NCBI GenBank assembly: GCA_913058555.1
Contig: CAJXRJ010000143.1
Span: forward strand, 1 to 12,851
Reading direction: 5' to 3'
Length of the DNA stretch: 12,851 nt
Source of the DNA: an uncultured bacterium
GTDB taxonomy: Bacteria > Planctomycetota > UBA1135 > GCA-002686595
Part shown: one piece after another, positions 1 to 7,943 of the stretch
Layout: every line of letters begins with the position of its first letter
Position numbering within the stretch: the stretch's first letter is position 1
Translations under genes and position numbers: made by a program
Notes under the pieces: generated by a model
What the model saw: only the letters and a program-made list of their open reading frames with translations
The model's database searches: none
What the model was told of the DNA's origin: nothing

Positions 1-42
1 CACTGCATATCGTCGGCAGCGTCAGATGTGTATAAGAGACAG
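1..42 (+). other. Nextera sequencing adapter with i5 index (artefact)
   Basis: Bases 10-42 match the Illumina Nextera read-1 adapter, ending in the 19-base Tn5 mosaic end AGATGTGTATAAGAGACAG at 24-42. Bases 2-9 (ACTGCATA) match, from memory, the Nextera i5 index N506/S506, and base 1 would be the last C of the P5 primer. This is untrimmed library sequence joined to the contig end, so genome begins at about base 43. Translating it gives the well-known artefact peptide MCIRDR in plus frame and LSLIHI on the opposite strand, which would falsely lengthen the first gene. Confidence 0.97.
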
Positions 43-166
43 ATGTCTCCCGGGGGGGCGCTCGAACAGAGACGGTCCCTTGGCCGCCCGGATCGCTCGC
101 GAAGGCCCCCGTTGGGTTAGCCTTCCGACCACACCCCCGAAATCGCCGGGGCCCGACCATATCCCC

Positions 167-2674
167 ATGAACCGAATTGCCGCCTTCCTGGCCTTAGCCT
201 TTGCCCTCTTGGCCCCCGCGTGGGGCCAGTCGGTGAGCGCCAAGCTCTACGCGAAGCCACAGGGTGAGGATCTCCTCATCGCCATCAAAGTGACGCCCGA
301 GATGGGGTGTTACTTCTACGACAAGTCCCCCGACTCGGGAGGGCAACCGACCCAGGTCACGATCTCCGGCGTGGACGGGGCGAACTGGACGCCGGTCTGG
401 TTCCCTGAACCCAAGGTCAAGGAAGACCCGATCACGGGCAAGAGCCTCATCTTCGAGAAGAAGACGATGCTCTACGCCGCGGCCCCAGGGGCCGCGGACG
501 CGGACCTTTCGGGTCTCAGCGTCATGGTCGAAGGCCTGGTGTGCGATGACTCACAGTGCTTGCCCTTCGAGGAAGAGCTCAAGAGGCACACCGCGGGAAA
601 GGACGCGGATTGGAAGGGCTTCCCGCCTGCGCTTTTGGTCGCGCAAGTCGATGGGGCTGCTGCGCCGGATCACGGATCCGCGGCCGCCGAGGCGCCCAAG
701 TGGAAGCCGTTCTTCGGCGACAACACGGTCATGGCCCGCTACTTCGCGCGCGTGGATGACGAAGACCTCGCGGAGGTCGTGATCCAGGTCGCGGTGGCTG
801 AGCACTACCACATGTACGGCGGCCCGACCGACAAGGAAAAGGGCCCGGGCATCGCGCAGCCCACGGTGATCGAGATCACCGGCGGCGGCGTCGAGTGGGA
901 AGAGGTCAAGTTCCCGGAGCCGAAGAAGCTCCTGCCAAACACGGCGATCAACCCAGAGACCGATTGGCTTTGGGCCTACGAAGGCACGTTCCACTTCGGC
1001 GTCAAGGGCGACGCCCTCGATGACTTCGAACCCGAAGACATCGAGATCACGATCAACGGTCAGGTTTGCGACGATGGCGGCTGCGTTCCTGTCAGCGACC
1101 TCGTCCCCTCCTACGCCGGTGAAGGCGATGAAACGCTCTACGGGGCGGCTTTTGCGAGCTGGTCGTACCCGGGGGAAACCACTTCTGAGGGGGGTGCTGA
1201 TGGTGCCTCCGACGGTTCAAGCGACGGATCAAGCGAAGGGGCGGCCGTTAAGCCCGCCACGGACAGCGCGGACGGATCCGGACCGAAGTCGTTCGGCATC
1301 AAGACCGAGAGCGATGGCTTCCTCGCGTTCCTGCTTCTCTCGATCACAGCAGGCCTCATCACTCTCGTGATGCCCTGCACGTACCCAATGATCCCGATCA
1401 CGATCTCGTACTTCACGAAGCAGGCGGAATCGAGGAATGGAAACGTGCTCTCGCTCGCCCTCGTGTACGGGCTCGGCATCGTCCTGATCTTCGTGTTGAT
1501 CGGCGTGCTCTTTGGGCCGGTGATCGCGACGTTCGCGACCCATTGGATCACCAACATGGTCATCGGCACGGTCTTCGTGATCTTTGCCCTGGCCCTGTTC
1601 GGGATGATCACCCTTTCGCCGCCGGCGTTCATGATGAACGTGGCCGGAAGCGCCTCGGCCAAGGGTGGCTACGGCGGGGTGTTCCTCATGGGCCTCACCC
1701 TCGTCGTGACCAGCTTCACCTGCACCGGGCCTTTTGTGGGCTCGCTCCTCGCGGGTGGCGGAAGCTTCTCGGTCGCGCAGATCGGGATTGGCATGGGCGT
1801 CTTTGGCGCCACCATGGCGACGCCGTTCGTGTTCCTCGCGCTGGTGCCAGGCAAGCTCTCCAAGATGCCCTCGGCCGGCGGCTGGATGAACACCGTGAAG
1901 GTCTTCATGGGCTTCGTCGAGCTGGCGGCCTCGCTCAAGTTCTTCTCGATCGCGGACGTGGGTCGCAACTGGATGATCCTGCCCCGGGAGACGTTCCTCG
2001 CCCTTTGGGCGGGCATCGCCTTCTGCGCTGCGATGTACCTGTTCGGCCGCATCAACCTCAAGGGCGAGAACCCGGACGGCAACATCGGCCCGGGCCGCAT
2101 GCTCGCTGGTGTCGCGACGGTGCTCGGCGGTCTCTACTGCATGCTCGGCGTCATGGGTTACCGCCAGGACGGCCTCATCATGAGCGCCCTCGCGCCGCCC
2201 CCCAACTACACGGCGGGGCTCATGGACAGTCACCGGTCCGTCGGTGGTGGAGGCCACGCTGAGAGCCTTCCAGTCGGCGTGGAGCTCGTCGACGGGGCGT
2301 ACCTCGTGGAGGACGACTATGACTTGGCCTACCGCTTCGCCAAGGCGCAGCAGCTAGGACTGCTGCTCAACTTCACGGGACACAACTGAGGCAATTGCCG
2401 TGTGGCGGAGGTCTCCGTCTTTCCCAAACCTGAAGTAGCAAAAGCCCGTGCCCTGTACGTTGAGGCGCGTCTGCACTCTGATGCATACGACCTTGAACAA
2501 CGCGCGCAGATCGCAGAGATGATCGAAACGGTCGCCAAGACTAGGGCGCAACCGACTTACGTCATCATCGACACTGAAACTGAGAACGAAGTCGCGCGAT
2601 ACAAGGGGGCACCTCTGCCCCCGACGGATCCGGACGCTGAGATATTCGTCGAGTTCCTGGAGACAAGCCGCTAA
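167..2674 (+). CDS. dsbD: DsbD-like thiol:disulfide interchange selenoprotein (Sec at 2387-2389), 835 aa
   Basis: DsbD carries electrons across the inner membrane, from cytoplasmic thioredoxin to periplasmic oxidoreductases. The start is ATG 167, which opens a signal peptide (MNRIAAFLALAFALLAPAWG). Two N-terminal DsbD-alpha-like domains follow, each with a C-x4-C pair (C126/C131 in VCDDSQCLP; C301/C306 in VCDDGGCVP). Next come a Ser/Gly/Asp-rich linker (about 343-373) and a multi-pass CcdA-like membrane domain (about 383-670) with the two expected cysteines, C404 (MPCTYPMIPI) and C519 (TSFTCTGPF). The C-terminal thioredoxin fold reads LLLNFTGHN, then TGA, then GNCR, so selenocysteine 741 would replace the first Cys of CxxC, with C744 as partner. 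The same frame continues to TAA 2672-2674 with a typical cis-Pro segment (QPTYVIID, P796). A conventional gene call would stop at 2389 and lose the redox centre. Family assignment is strong. Sec decoding is inferred from the alignment and the SECIS-like hairpin; a nonsense mutation or base error is the alternative. No sel genes are in the window. Confidence 0.88.
2387..2424 (+). promoter_or_regulatory. Bacterial SECIS-like element directly after in-frame UGA
   Basis: The UGA at 2387-2389 is followed by a hairpin. Bases 2404-2409 (GGCGGA) pair with 2414-2419 (UCCGUC), with one G-U, around the tetraloop GGUC at 2410-2413. An unpaired U lies at 2403, the 17th base counted from the U of UGA. The E. 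coli fdhF SECIS, as I recall it, also has a GGUC loop closed by an A-U pair and a functional bulged U at position 17; its loop starts at base 22 rather than 24. Bacterial SECIS elements lie inside the coding sequence and bind SelB, as would be the case here. The fold was made by eye, and a short hairpin can arise by chance in GC-rich DNA, but its position and loop sequence fit well. Confidence 0.72.
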
Positions 2675-2707
2675 GCGGTCCCGGCTCCTCTCCTCAGCTG
2701 ACCCGTT

Positions 2708-5266
2708 TCAGTTCGACGTTCCCGTGAGCGTCAGCTGGAACGGGTCGGTTGCGTTCTGGGCGTCGTGGTCGAACGTCAGGGTCGCGGACTTCGCGCCCGT
2801 GCCGGTCTCAGGGGCGAACTGCACCCGGTAGGTGATGTTGTCGCCGCTCGGCATGGCCGCGTCCCCAAGGCAGCTGGAGTCGACCCGGGTGCGCATGATG
2901 TTCGCGACGTTCGGGTGGAAGTGCAGGTCGATGTTGTCCATGCCGCCGCAGGCGTGGCAGTAGCTCATGATCGTGCCCTGGGAGCACGTATTCGGGCCGG
3001 AGCAGTTGTCGTAGCAGACGTCGATGGGCGGGCAGTAGTCGTGGGTGTGGTTCGCGCCGAAGTTGTGCCCGAGCTCGTGGGCCAACACGACGAAGTCCCA
3101 CGTGAAGCTGCCGGCGTTCCCGGTCCAGGTGCCCCAGTTGATGTTGCCCCGCAGGTTGCCGCTCACGCCGTAGCCGAACGTCTGGCTGCAGAGCACGTTG
3201 ACGTACGCGCGCCCGCCGCCAAGGCTCGCGCCTGAGAGGAAGTGGGCGAGGTCCGCCGTGGCGGGCCACCCGCTGGCGTTCCAGGCGTTACGGAACTCGG
3301 TCAGCATCGCGGCCGTGTCACCGGGGGTGTCCGGGGTGCTCCAAGGGTCCGCCGCGGTGGTGTGGATGCCGAGGTAGGCGATCGTGAAGGTCGTTTGCAC
3401 GTCCTCCATGTACTGGTCGCTCAGGGCGGCCACGAGGCTCGTCACGTAGTTCGTGAGCGCGGAGCTGGAGCCGAGCTTCTGGTAGAACTGGAAGTCCGTT
3501 TCCAGCGCCAAGCGGCAGTTCGGTGCCGTCACGAGGCCGCTCGTGACGGGGTCGGCGCTCGAGTCGCTCCCGGCGTCCGGGAAAGCACCGGTATCGGGGA
3601 GGGTCAGGTCCTGCGTGTCGCCGGGCACCAGCACGCTGCCGCCGCACAGGGCGGGCCGGTCGAAGGCCGGGAAGTCCTTGAGGTCGGCCTCGTGCACGAT
3701 GCGCACCTGGGCCGGCGAGTCCGCGGTGGGGGCGAACTCCGTCGTGATGTGGATCGTTCGCCCGATGCCGAAGGGCAGCTCTACGCGGCCTTCGGGGCCC
3801 TCCGAGGAGACCGCCAGGAAGACCTTTGAATCGGGGATCTCCACCGCGCGGCCCGTCCACAGGGTCAGGTCCGAGACGAGGGTGCGGGGCCCGCCGGTGA
3901 CGTACTCACCGTCGACCATGAGCAGCGCGTCCCGGGCGATGGGCAAGTCCATGCGCACGAGGTCGAGGGTCACTTCCCCAAGGCCCGGCAGTGGCACGCC
4001 GTGCATGCGGACGGCGGCCATGTCCCCGAGGCCCGCTAGCGCGGACTCGTCGAGGGTCAGGGCGACACCCGGTAGGGGGTCGGCATCGAGCGCGGCGATG
4101 GCGGGCGCCGGCGACGCCCTGCGCAGGAACGGCGTGGCGATGTCGAAGGTCTCCGACGGCGGCACGAAGCCAGCGGGCGCCGGCGTGGACGCCGAGTCGA
4201 TCTCGATGGAGAAATCGGTGGCATCGGTGCCGGCCAGCACGGGCTGGCCGAGTTGCATCGGACCGTTGCCCGCATTCGAGATGCTGAGGAGCGTGCCCAG
4301 GTTCGGGCCAGCGCCATTGAGCTGGTTGCCGAGGGCGATCGTGTCCGACGAGGCGTGGGACGTCTCCGTCCCCGTCAGCCCGCTCGTGGCGCTGAAGAGC
4401 GGCGCCGGCGCGGCCTCGTCGTCCGTGATCGTCAAGATGTGCCGGCTAGGCCCTGCCGACTCCAGCAAGGACATGTCCGAACCGCTGAGGGCCACCGCCA
4501 CAAACTCAGCGCCCTCGCTGTCCGCGTCGTCGAGGACCTGCACGTTGACGGTGATGATCTGGCCGTCCGGCGATCCCTGGGGGAAGTCGATCGCCTGGGG
4601 CGCGATGGCGATGTAGTCCACTCCCGACGTGGCGTCTCCACTGCCGTCGTCCTGGGCCATGAGCCCAATGTCGAAGCCGAGGGTCGCGCCCGCGGAGAGA
4701 TCGAGTTCGATGTCGAGGCCGTAAGTCACGGCCGACTCGTCGGCGGTGATGGTCACGGCTTGCACGAAGTGAACGCTCGCTGTCTGGGCGTCCTGGATCG
4801 TCACGGTCTGGGCCGAGGTCCCTGAGATCGCGGCCCCGGATGGACTTCCAAGGGTGAGGCGAACGGTCTCGTCGGCGCCCTCCGCCACGGCGTCGGCCAC
4901 CGGCGTGAGCGTCACGGACCGGGTCGAGCCGGTCGCCGTCCCCACGGGAAACGTCACCGTTGCGGGGGCAAAGGCCGCGTAGTCGCCGCCGGAAGTGGCG
5001 GTGCCGGTGCCCGCGTCGGAGACCTGCACGGTGACCTCTTCCGTGAGCGGCCCGCCGGTGCTCCCAAGGACAACATCGATCCCGAAGGCCCCGCCCGCTT
5101 CGGGCGCATCCGAGCTCGACTGCGTGAACGACACCGTCACCGGTGGTGCCGCGGCGCCCTCCTCTTCTCCGCCTCCGCTACACGCGGCTGTGAGGGTGGC
5201 GGCGATCCCACTAAGGGCCACCCGGGTCTTGTTCCAGGACGATGTTGTTCGGGCCGCAGCGGTCAT
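2708..5266 (-). CDS. Exported M12B-like zinc metallopeptidase with Calx-beta domains
   Basis: This 852-residue protein has a signal peptide ending near an imperfect lipobox (LTAACSGGG, C29), so it may be a lipoprotein. Two Calx-beta-like domains follow (about 43-160 and 163-283, the second ending ILTITDDE). Residues about 320-372 (SISNAGNGPMQLG ... GTDATDFSIEI) look like the first half of a choice-of-anchor D domain. A probable propeptide-like region (about 375-530) leads to the catalytic domain (about 582-800) with HELGHNFGANHTHD: zinc ligands H730, H734 and H740, catalytic E731, and the Met-turn IMSYCH (M767). The catalytic domain is Cys-rich (C745, C751, C755, C761, C770, C773, C799), suggesting disulfides. 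The C-terminus (VQFAPETGTGAKSATLTFD ... FQLTLTGT) looks like the second half of choice-of-anchor D. It is convergent with the dsbD-like gene (33-base gap) and divergent from the phosphodiesterase gene. The substrate is unknown. Confidence 0.88.
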   Translation of the reverse strand: MTAAARTTSSWNKTRVALSGIAATLTAACSGGGEEEGAAAPPVTVSFTQSSSDAPEAGGAFGIDVVLGSTGGPLTEEVTVQVSDAGTGTATSGGDYAAFAPATVTFPVGTATGSTRSVTLTPVADAVAEGADETVRLTLGSPSGAAISGTSAQTVTIQDAQTASVHFVQAVTITADESAVTYGLDIELDLSAGATLGFDIGLMAQDDGSGDATSGVDYIAIAPQAIDFPQGSPDGQIITVNVQVLDDADSEGAEFVAVALSGSDMSLLESAGPSRHILTITDDEAAPAPLFSATSGLTGTETSHASSDTIALGNQLNGAGPNLGTLLSISNAGNGPMQLGQPVLAGTDATDFSIEIDSASTPAPAGFVPPSETFDIATPFLRRASPAPAIAALDADPLPGVALTLDESALAGLGDMAAVRMHGVPLPGLGEVTLDLVRMDLPIARDALLMVDGEYVTGGPRTLVSDLTLWTGRAVEIPDSKVFLAVSSEGPEGRVELPFGIGRTIHITTEFAPTADSPAQVRIVHEADLKDFPAFDRPALCGGSVLVPGDTQDLTLPDTGAFPDAGSDSSADPVTSGLVTAPNCRLALETDFQFYQKLGSSSALTNYVTSLVAALSDQYMEDVQTTFTIAYLGIHTTAADPWSTPDTPGDTAAMLTEFRNAWNASGWPATADLAHFLSGASLGGGRAYVNVLCSQTFGYGVSGNLRGNINWGTWTGNAGSFTWDFVVLAHELGHNFGANHTHDYCPPIDVCYDNCSGPNTCSQGTIMSYCHACGGMDNIDLHFHPNVANIMRTRVDSSCLGDAAMPSGDNITYRVQFAPETGTGAKSATLTFDHDAQNATDPFQLTLTGTSN

Positions 5267-5499
5267 TCCCCTGGTTTCGTCGGCGATGGCGCCAGGGCTT
5301 GATGGGTTGTCATCGGGAGAACTGGGTGGTCCTCGACACGGGACAGTCTCGATCAGATCCGGACACTTTCGAAGGGTTGGAAGACCGTTGGACGTTCCTC
5401 GGAAACAGCGCGAATGTCGCCGCCTGAGCCAAGGCCGGCACGCGCCCGTGTAATCTGGTCGTGCGCGGTGGCCTGTACCGGCTCCACGCCTTGATTCCC
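5267..5499. promoter_or_regulatory. Divergent intergenic region
   Basis: This 233-base gap separates the start of the metallopeptidase gene (minus) from that of the phosphodiesterase lipoprotein gene (plus), so it should hold promoters for both. I see no convincing -35/-10 pair. An AT-richer patch (GTGTAATCT) near 5448-5456 could be a -10 for the plus-strand gene. There is no clear Shine-Dalgarno sequence before ATG 5500. Confidence 0.4.
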
Positions 5500-7893
5500 A
5501 TGCGCTTCCCCACGTTCGCCTCGCTTCTTCTCCTCGCTTCCTGCGGCTCCGATTCCCCGGGCGCCTCCCAGAACCCTCGGCTCGTCCTCATCGGCGTCGA
5601 CAGCGCCGACTGGACGATCCTCGACCCGATGATCGAAGCGGGCGAGCTGCCCCACTTCGCCAAGCTGAAGTCCATGGGCTCGTGGGGCGACCTCCAGACC
5701 CTCAGCGACATTCCGCTCTCGCCCGTGGTTTGGACGAGCGTCGCCACTGGAAAGGTGCCCGCCAAACACGGCGTCACGTGGTTCCTGGTGGATCAGCCGG
5801 ATGGCACGCGCACGCCGGTGCGCAGCACCAACCGCAAGACGGAAGCGCTTTGGACCATCGCGGATTCCAAGGGTAAGAAGACCTACAGCCTGGGCTGGTG
5901 GGCGACCTACCCAGCGGAATCGCTGGAGCATGGGATCATCGCGTCCGACGCCCTTGGCTTCCACGGCTTCGGCTCCACGGCGCGTCATGGCGACGACACG
6001 GCGAAGGTGAGTCCCGAGGTGCTCTTCCCGCGCCTCGATGCGCTGATGCCCACTGAGCAACAGGTGGAGCTCAGCTTCGCCCAGCGCTTCATGGACATCA
6101 CGGCGGAGGACTGGGATCGCGAGCGCTACAACCCCGCCGTCTCGAACCGTAGGAACCCGTTCAGCCCGATTCAGTTCTTCCAGCAGTACGCGGTCACGGC
6201 GCGGGGCTACACGGACATCGCGAAGTCGTTCCTGGAGGAGGACGCCTACGACCTGGCGCTCTTCTACTACGAGCAGACCGATAGCTTCAGCCACCTCTTC
6301 ATGAAATACGAAGAGCCCAAGCTGGAGTGGGTCGACACCCGCGGCTTCGAGCGCTACTCGCGCGTCGTACGCGAGTGGTATCGCTACCAGGACGAACTCT
6401 TGGGCGAGCTGCTCGAACGCATCGACCTCAAGACGACGGCGGTGATGATCGTCTCGGACCACGGCTTCAAGACAGGGGAGCGCAGGATCCGCAGCGAGAA
6501 GACCGTCGATATCCAAAAGGCCCACCTCGACCACGAGGAAGAGGGCATCTTCCTCGCCGTCGGCCCAGGGTTCGAGCCGGGAGCCAAGGTCACAGGGGCG
6601 AGTGTTCTGGACATTACGCCGACGGTGCTGCACTACCTGGGACTCCCGGTGGGCAAGGACATGGACGGGCGGGTCCTCGCGGAAGCGTTCACCGAAGAGC
6701 GCAAGGGGAGCCGGGCCATCGAGTACGTCTCGACCTATGAGACCGGAAAGGCGAAGAACTACGACGCTCCTGCTCCCAGTGCGAGCGCCCAGGGGCGCGC
6801 CGACCTCGAGGCCGGGCTTCGGGCGCTGGGTTATCTCGGGAGCGGGCCGGACCCCGTGGGCGCTGGGGACAGCGGCCAAGGGGAATCGGCTCCTGGGGAA
6901 GGCGAGGCGGCGGCCGAAGCTTCTTCGCCGGAGATCCACAACAACCTTGGCCGGATCTATCTTGGTCGCGGCGAGATCGACAAGGCTCTCATCGAGTTCG
7001 AATCAGCCCTGCGCTTGGACGCCAATAACGCCGACGCGCTTTTGGCCATCGGCAGCGTCCATCAGCTCCAGGGCCGACCCGATGTCGCCTTGCACTTCGC
7101 CGAGCGAGCCCTCGCGGTGAACCCAAACTCCGTGGGCGCCCTCGCGACCCTCGCGGGCGTGCGGCGGGACCAAGGGGACCTCAAGGACGCAGCGCGCCTG
7201 TACCGCGCGGCGCTCGCCATGACGGACGCGCAGCCCCAGCTCTACGTGGGTTTCGGGGACGTGCTGGTTCGCGCGGGCAACCTCGAGGGGGCGTCGCAGC
7301 AGTTCAAGAGGGCCCTCGAGCTCGACCCCGACGACCGTGCCGCCCACTACAACTTGGGCGTGGTCCTCGGTGAGCTAGGGCAGGTGGAGGAGTCGATCGC
7401 CCGCTACGAGAAGGCCATCGAGCTTGACCCGCAGCATCCACAGGCCGCCTACGCCATGAACAACCTCGGTGCGGTGTACCGGGATCGGGGCGAGATCGAC
7501 AAAGCCCTCGCCCAATTCGACGCGGCGGCGGAGCGCTTCGCTGGGCACATCGAATCGCGCTTCAACGCGGCCATGATTCACATGGAGCGGGGCAAGCTGG
7601 ACGAGGCCATCGTGCGCTTCCGCGAGGCGGCGGCCATCGAGCCCAACCATGAACTCATCCAACAGCAGCTCGGCCTTGCGCTGCTTTCTTCGGGCGACGC
7701 CCAGGGTGCCTATCGCTCGCTCCTCACCGTGCAGCGGCTCTACCCCCAGAACTGGACCGCTGCCATTGGGCTGGCTGCCATCCAGGCCGCCCAGGGGAAC
7801 GAAGCGGACGCCAAGGCGCTCCTCGAGTCAGGCCTGGCCGGCGGCGGTGCGCCCGCCCAGGCGATGGCCAAGCAGCTAGGCCTCGTGGACTGA
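5500..7893 (+). CDS. Lipoprotein: type I phosphodiesterase/alkaline-phosphatase-superfamily domain fused to TPR repeats
   Basis: This 797-residue protein begins at ATG 5500, which gives a compact lipoprotein leader (MRFPTFASLLLLASC, C15); an in-frame GTG at 5461 would place 13 residues before it. Residues about 25-400 match the type I phosphodiesterase/nucleotide pyrophosphatase group of two-metal hydrolases. Visible motifs are LVLIGVDSADW (metal ligand D34), LSPVVWTSVATG (candidate nucleophile S74), EQTDSFSHLF (D261, H265), VSDHGF (D320, H321) and HLDHEEEG (H342). A low-complexity Gly/Ala/Glu linker (about 445-475) leads to about nine 34-residue TPRs (477 to about 790), for example NNLGRIYLGRGEIDKALIEF. 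The protein would be anchored in the periplasm or outer membrane, hydrolysing phosphodi- or monoesters, with the TPRs binding partners. The substrate cannot be told from sequence. It converges on the beta-propeller gene with a 50-base gap. Confidence 0.9.
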   Translation: MRFPTFASLLLLASCGSDSPGASQNPRLVLIGVDSADWTILDPMIEAGELPHFAKLKSMGSWGDLQTLSDIPLSPVVWTSVATGKVPAKHGVTWFLVDQPDGTRTPVRSTNRKTEALWTIADSKGKKTYSLGWWATYPAESLEHGIIASDALGFHGFGSTARHGDDTAKVSPEVLFPRLDALMPTEQQVELSFAQRFMDITAEDWDRERYNPAVSNRRNPFSPIQFFQQYAVTARGYTDIAKSFLEEDAYDLALFYYEQTDSFSHLFMKYEEPKLEWVDTRGFERYSRVVREWYRYQDELLGELLERIDLKTTAVMIVSDHGFKTGERRIRSEKTVDIQKAHLDHEEEGIFLAVGPGFEPGAKVTGASVLDITPTVLHYLGLPVGKDMDGRVLAEAFTEERKGSRAIEYVSTYETGKAKNYDAPAPSASAQGRADLEAGLRALGYLGSGPDPVGAGDSGQGESAPGEGEAAAEASSPEIHNNLGRIYLGRGEIDKALIEFESALRLDANNADALLAIGSVHQLQGRPDVALHFAERALAVNPNSVGALATLAGVRRDQGDLKDAARLYRAALAMTDAQPQLYVGFGDVLVRAGNLEGASQQFKRALELDPDDRAAHYNLGVVLGELGQVEESIARYEKAIELDPQHPQAAYAMNNLGAVYRDRGEIDKALAQFDAAAERFAGHIESRFNAAMIHMERGKLDEAIVRFREAAAIEPNHELIQQQLGLALLSSGDAQGAYRSLLTVQRLYPQNWTAAIGLAAIQAAQGNEADAKALLESGLAGGGAPAQAMAKQLGLVD

Positions 7894-7896
7894 CGG

Positions 7897-7913
7897 CTCC
7901 CCGGCAAAGGGAG
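7897..7913. terminator. Possible terminator hairpin between convergent genes
   Basis: Bases 7897-7901 (CTCCC) pair with 7909-7913 (GGGAG) around a 7-base loop, followed by TTT at 7914-7916. It lies 4 bases after the stop of the phosphodiesterase gene and inside the 50-base convergent gap, so it could end transcription of the plus-strand gene. The stem is only 5 bp and the T-run is short, so support is weak. Confidence 0.3.
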
Positions 7914-7943
7914 TTTGCGGCATGGGCCGGTCCCGTCGGGTGG

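Noticed and set aside
1229..2257. 342-residue minus-strand open frame
   Set aside because: It is antisense to the DsbD membrane domain and its translation is extremely His/Arg/Glu-rich, consistent with a codon-bias shadow.
2387..2389. TGA read as tryptophan (alternative genetic code)
   Set aside because: The aligned position is the catalytic Cys, not Trp. Trp is encoded by TGG throughout, and TGA acts as a normal stop at 7891-7893 and 12642-12644.
2402..2674. Separate 90-residue gene starting at GTG 2402
   Set aside because: It is in frame with the upstream DsbD reading frame, begins inside the thioredoxin fold just after the active site, lacks its own ribosome-binding site, and its sequence completes the DsbD C-terminal domain.
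2387..2674. Simple pseudogene: nonsense mutation in dsbD
   Set aside because: Not fully excluded, but the downstream frame is intact with all thioredoxin features, the stop falls on the one codon where Sec is expected, and a SECIS-like hairpin follows.
2667..2679. CCGC-TAA-GCGG inverted repeat at the end of the dsbD-like gene as terminator
   Set aside because: It has only a 4-bp stem, a 3-base loop made by the stop codon, and no T-tract.
5353..6939. 528-residue minus-strand open frame
   Set aside because: It lies antisense to the phosphodiesterase domain, is rich in Arg, His and Val-Glu low-complexity sequence, and has no recognisable domain. It is a typical shadow in high-GC DNA.
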